Made by a program: the position numbers and the translations under genes. The notes below the pieces were generated by a model. It was given only the letters and a program-made list of their open reading frames with translations, was not told the DNA's origin and did no database searches. This document shows positions 60,872 to 64,000 of a DNA stretch of 64,000 nt, in pieces. This DNA is from Planctomycetota bacterium. Lineage in GTDB: Bacteria > Planctomycetota > UBA1135 > GCA-002686595. Where the stretch lies: the NCBI GenBank assembly GCA_029259635.1, contig JAJDEU010000058.1, forward strand, positions 1-64,000, written 5' to 3'. The number at the start of each line of letters is the position of its first letter. The stretch's first letter is position 1.

Positions 60872-61657
60872 CTAGGCCGTCAATTCGAACTGTCGACGAC
60901 TGATCAGAAGCGAACCGCCGACGAGTGAAATGAGCAAGACGACGGCGTGCACGGCGAACGCATCGCCGCGAGCGATGAGAGTATTCGAGGCGAAGAGGTC
61001 CAAGCCCTGCCATGCGTCGGCTCCGCTGTTCGCGATAAAGCTGCGCAAGTGAAACTGCAGGGACATGTGCTGGCTGTTCCCCGGGATCGGCGCGTTGACC
61101 AAAAGGAATTCGAAGCAAAAGGTGTAGGCCAGACCTACGATGACGGGGTGCTTGACGAGAGCGCCGAGACCCGCGAAGAGAGCCGAGTAGGTGGCTGCGC
61201 CGAGGATGACGGTTTCGGTCATGGCCCAGGCGGACTCGGCGTACGACGCACCGTCGAGATAGGCCCGCAGGACGAACATCGAGCCAAACGTGCTGATCGT
61301 GAGCAAAGCGGAGACGATCGCGAAGTTGGCGAGCCAACGGCCGATGAATACCGCGGAGCGCGGAATTGGGCGGGTGAAAAGGTAGGTGATGGTTCGGTCG
61401 CTGACCTCCTCGGAGATTACGGCGGAGCCGAACATGAGAGCGAGTAACGGCGTCACTCCCTGCGCGATGAGCATCCAGGTCATTTGGGGCACCGGGACAC
61501 CTTCTCGGTCGCCGAGGAAAAACGCGACGAGCGCGGACAAGACGATCGGTCCGAGGGCGAGCAAGGCGCTCAATAGGAACCGCACCGAACGCAGCGACAT
61601 GTAGAGCTGCGAAGTGAAGATCGTTTTCGTTGCGAAGATGAAGCCTTGCATGATCAA
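60872..61657 (-). CDS. ABC-2 type transporter permease
   Basis: A 261-residue integral membrane protein with about six predicted helices (for example FLLSALLALGPIVLSALVAFFL and FAIVSALLTISTFGSMFVL). The segment AVISEEVSDRTITYLFTRPIPRSAVFIGRW is the conserved cytoplasmic coupling region of ABC-2 permeases of the NatB/YhaP type. It overlaps its ATPase gene by 4 nt (ATGA) and is the last gene of a four-gene ABC cluster. The substrate is unknown. Confidence 0.87.
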   Translation of the reverse strand: MIMQGFIFATKTIFTSQLYMSLRSVRFLLSALLALGPIVLSALVAFFLGDREGVPVPQMTWMLIAQGVTPLLALMFGSAVISEEVSDRTITYLFTRPIPRSAVFIGRWLANFAIVSALLTISTFGSMFVLRAYLDGASYAESAWAMTETVILGAATYSALFAGLGALVKHPVIVGLAYTFCFEFLLVNAPIPGNSQHMSLQFHLRSFIANSGADAWQGLDLFASNTLIARGDAFAVHAVVLLISLVGGSLLISRRQFELTA

Positions 61658-62577
61658 GTCACCAAGTAATCGAAGACGGATTCGAGATCTTCATCGGCGC
61701 ACTCCATGCTGGTCACGCCAAAGTCTCCGCTCGCGACAACCGGTGTGAGGGCGCGAAAGAAACCACCGGCATCGGACGTCTCGACGAGCAGGCGCGAGTC
61801 TTCCGCCGAAACCTGTATCGACGAGACCAGCTCGAGCTCCATTAATGCGCCAGCAAGTTTGCGCGGTGAGCGAGCCGAAAATTCGATGCGCCGGGGGTGA
61901 CGAGAGAGCAGGTCGCGCACCTCGCGCACCTCGCCTTGTGCGAGCAATCGCCCGCGGTGCAGAAGGACGATCTCATTGGTCATGCTCTCCACTTCGTGCA
62001 GGACATGGCTGGAGAGCAGAATCGACGTGCCTTCGCTCGCCAATTCCTTGAACAGGCTGGTGAGCGACTCTCGCGCGATCGGATCCAGCCCGGTCAAGGG
62101 CTCGTCAACGACCAAAAGCTCGGGCTTGTGCGCAATCGCTTGCGCGAGCTTAACGCGTTGTCGCATGCCCTTCGAGTAGGTCCGCGTTGGACGGTGTGCA
62201 GCCTCCATCAAATCGACTCGCTCCAACGCCCGCCCGGCGAGCTTCATCGCGTCAGCTTGACTGTAGCCCGAGAGCCGAACCAGAAAGCTCACGAACTGCA
62301 TCCCCGTCATGCGCTCGTACAGCGCGTCTTGCTGGGGACAAAATCCGAGGCGCGCGAACAGCGCGCGATTCGCGAAGGGCACCTCGCCAAGAACGCGCAG
62401 GCTGCCGCGAGACGGACGTATCTCGCCGGCAATCAGCTTCAGGAAAGTCGACTTACCTGCGCCGTTCGGACCAATGAGTCCAGTAATGCCCTCGCCGATC
62501 TCGAGCGACAAATCATTCAACCCGACGACCTGGCCGTACCAGCGTCCCAGATCGTTCACAGATATCTTCGCACTCAA
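61654..62577 (-). CDS. ABC transporter ATP-binding protein (ABC-2 type)
   Basis: A 307-residue ATPase. A TTG at 62577 is chosen: it overlaps the upstream permease stop as TTGA and precedes AKISVNDLGRWYGQVVGL, the family N-terminus; the longer frame to 62895 is a shadow of the permease. Walker A is GPNGAGKST, the signature YSKGMRQRVKLAQ and Walker B LLVVDEPLTGLD, with the switch histidine in SSHVLHEVE. A C-terminal ~90-residue extension is typical of ABC-2 exporter ATPases. Confidence 0.87.
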   Translation of the reverse strand: MSAKISVNDLGRWYGQVVGLNDLSLEIGEGITGLIGPNGAGKSTFLKLIAGEIRPSRGSLRVLGEVPFANRALFARLGFCPQQDALYERMTGMQFVSFLVRLSGYSQADAMKLAGRALERVDLMEAAHRPTRTYSKGMRQRVKLAQAIAHKPELLVVDEPLTGLDPIARESLTSLFKELASEGTSILLSSHVLHEVESMTNEIVLLHRGRLLAQGEVREVRDLLSRHPRRIEFSARSPRKLAGALMELELVSSIQVSAEDSRLLVETSDAGGFFRALTPVVASGDFGVTSMECADEDLESVFDYLVT

Positions 62578-63488
62578 ACGGAGAGCTCCATCCGCTTCAA
62601 TCGTCGAGCAAGGACGAAGAGCGCTCCCCCAACCATGGCGCCGAGGCCGACGAAGGAATACATGACTTGGTCCGTAAACTCGGCTCCGGGTCGCGCCAGC
62701 ATCCAATCCGCAATCGCGAACAAGTTCCCGCCGGGACTGAAATACTGGAAGAACTCGGCCTTGCCCATCTCGCGGGCGACCTCGACGAACATCTCGGACA
62801 TCATGTAGAACCCGAATACTCCGACCAGCGCGAACAACTTCTTCGGAGCGAGACTCGATATCGCGAGTACGAAGCTCGAAGTGGAGACGATCCACAAGAG
62901 CGCGTAGAGCGTGGAGTAAACAATGACGTCGCCCTGCTCCTTGAGGAAGGCGTAGTCCTCGGAGTTGACGACAGCCATCAGGCAGATAATCAGCCCCGGG
63001 ACGAGCATCGCAAAGGCGGCGAAAGTGCCGACGGTGACGAACTTACCGAGGAAGTAGTGAAGCCGATTGAGCGGACGCGAGAAGTACAAGAGGTGTGCGT
63101 TTACGCGTCGGTCCTCACAGATCAAGCCCGAGCCAAACCAAGTCGCGGCGAGCAGACAGAAAATCGACATGCGGTCGTAGAACTGAGTAATGAACACCCG
63201 CACTTCCAACATCGATTGAACGGCGGCGAGCGCGAAAGCAGAAGCCACATCCGTCCCTGACCTAATCGACTCAGTGGAGTCCCCTACCCCTTCGACGATG
63301 TAAGTCAGGTAGACCATCACCATCGCAACGATGGTCGCGATCGCAACCGGACCGTACAGCAAGAGCAGGGGCAATTTCTTGCGAGTCGCAACCGCGAACT
63401 CGGAGAGGAAAAGCGGAAGCCACCGAAACGGGTGAGCCGAAAGTTGTCCCTTGAAGCCCCGATAGACCTCGGTATGTGTCGTCGCCAT
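62574..63488 (-). CDS. ABC-2 type transporter permease
   Basis: A 304-residue membrane protein with a helix at about 39-63 (KLPLLLLYGPVAIATIVAMVMVYLTYI), an extracytoplasmic segment, and further helices ending near the C-terminus. CEDRRVNAHLLYFSRPLNRLHYFLGKF is the cytoplasmic coupling region of ABC-2 permeases. Its ATG shares one base with the upstream ATPase stop and its stop overlaps the next ATPase start, so all four ABC genes are co-translated. Confidence 0.87.
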   Translation of the reverse strand: MATTHTEVYRGFKGQLSAHPFRWLPLFLSEFAVATRKKLPLLLLYGPVAIATIVAMVMVYLTYIVEGVGDSTESIRSGTDVASAFALAAVQSMLEVRVFITQFYDRMSIFCLLAATWFGSGLICEDRRVNAHLLYFSRPLNRLHYFLGKFVTVGTFAAFAMLVPGLIICLMAVVNSEDYAFLKEQGDVIVYSTLYALLWIVSTSSFVLAISSLAPKKLFALVGVFGFYMMSEMFVEVAREMGKAEFFQYFSPGGNLFAIADWMLARPGAEFTDQVMYSFVGLGAMVGGALFVLARRLKRMELSV

Positions 63489-64000
63489 CAGTCCTTTTCC
63501 CCTTCGGCTTCATGCAAGACGCTGAGGAAGACTTGCTCGAGGCTCGAGCGTACCGGCTCCACCGACAGCACATCGCAATGCGATCGATGCGCAAGCGCAA
63601 AGACCGAATCCGCATCCGCCTGGCCACCCGCGAGACTCATTCCGTAGTGGCCGCCGCCGCGCGAATCAAACACGAGAGAGGCGGCCTTGAGTTCGGCCTC
63701 AAAGGCTGCCGTATCGCCGCTGATTTCGACGTTCAGCTCACCATCTTCGGCGCGAGTGAGCTCCTCGATGGATCCCGACTCGATCACGCGTCCGTGTTGA
63801 ATGACGACGACGTGATCGCAGGTCTTTTCTACGTCGGGCAACAGGTGCGAACAGAGCAGAATGTTTTTGCCGTGCGTAGCTCCCAAATCTTCGATCAGTT
63901 CGAGCATGTGCCGCCTCCCCTTCGGATCGAGACCATTCGTCGGTTCGTCGAGCAGTAAGAACAGCGGGTCATGCACCAATGCTTGCGCGAGCTTCAAGCG
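63488..64000 (-). CDS. ABC transporter ATP-binding protein, partial (runs off window end)
   Basis: The C-terminal ~170 residues of an ABC-2 ATPase; the N-terminus with Walker A lies beyond the window. Visible are the end of the signature helix (LKLAQALVHDP), Walker B LFLLLDEPTNGLDPKG, the switch histidine in LLCSHLLPDVEKTCDHV and the exporter-type C-terminal extension ending SLEQVFLSVLHEAEG. It belongs to the first of two consecutive ATPase-permease pairs. Confidence 0.9.
   Translation of the reverse strand, partial: RLKLAQALVHDPLFLLLDEPTNGLDPKGRRHMLELIEDLGATHGKNILLCSHLLPDVEKTCDHVVVIQHGRVIESGSIEELTRAEDGELNVEISGDTAAFEAELKAASLVFDSRGGGHYGMSLAGGQADADSVFALAHRSHCDVLSVEPVRSSLEQVFLSVLHEAEGEKD

Overview
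The window looks like chromosomal DNA of a Gram-negative, GC-rich bacterium, probably from a metagenome assembly, because its first ~80 bases are a low-complexity C/A/T run typical of a contig end. Envelope genes argue for an outer membrane: a TamB-like protein overlapping an Omp85 protein with a lipobox (TamL-like), a DUF3570 barrel and several lipoproteins. The TPR-CHAT protein, the ECF sigma factor fused-partner vWA anti-sigma protein and the many unrecognised secreted proteins would suit Planctomycetota or a Myxococcota-like lineage. No rRNA or phylum marker is present, so the placement is weak.

Layout. 0-11 kb: rnd, tRNA-Asp(GUC), an FtsX-type ABC exporter, mazG, queC, a 153-bp MITE-like palindromic element and a giant TPR-CHAT protein, all on the minus strand. 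11-19 kb: mrp, then tamB-tamL on plus. 19-21 kb: a minus operon creatininase-like / acyl-CoA thioesterase / metF. 21-33 kb: after a bidirectional terminator comes a catabolic district: kynureninase-like enzyme, alpha/beta hydrolase, kinase-like protein and benzoate/2-aminobenzoate-type CoA ligase in one overlapping operon, then 2Fe-2S ferredoxin, acyl-CoA dehydrogenase, enoyl-CoA hydratase, RidA and SDR, with a divergent OYE-type oxidoreductase. Together they resemble a kynurenine -> anthranilate -> 2-aminobenzoyl-CoA route. 33-40 kb: a large secreted esterase-like protein, a degenerate sensor/LuxR regulator pair and a secreted protein with a duplicated unknown domain.

40-47 kb: recQ, then on the minus strand a two-component system followed by DUF4266 lipoprotein, DUF3570 outer-membrane protein, TlpA-like thioredoxin and ApbE flavin transferase. 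This is a compact envelope module of unknown function and the best candidate here for an undescribed system. 47-53 kb: ATP-grasp enzyme, acidic secreted protein, a structured intergenic region with an RNase P-like motif, DUF2270, two small genes, then a small islet bounded by a decayed tRNA(CAU) copy and an intact tRNA(CAU), holding three overlapping small genes.

53-64 kb: ECF sigma factor and vWA anti-sigma-like protein; zinc metallopeptidase overlapping an ATP-grasp ligase; threonine dehydratase-like enzyme and ArsC/Spx-like protein; a DUF3524 glycosyltransferase related to tRNA-queuosine mannosyltransferase (with queC and tRNA-Asp also in the window); and two back-to-back ABC-2 transporters, the last gene running off the window end. 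A recurring theme is enzyme folds whose key catalytic residues are missing (CHAT, kinase, dienelactone hydrolase, SGNH, RidA, histidine kinase/receiver). No CRISPR array, rRNA, intact insertion sequence or prophage was seen.
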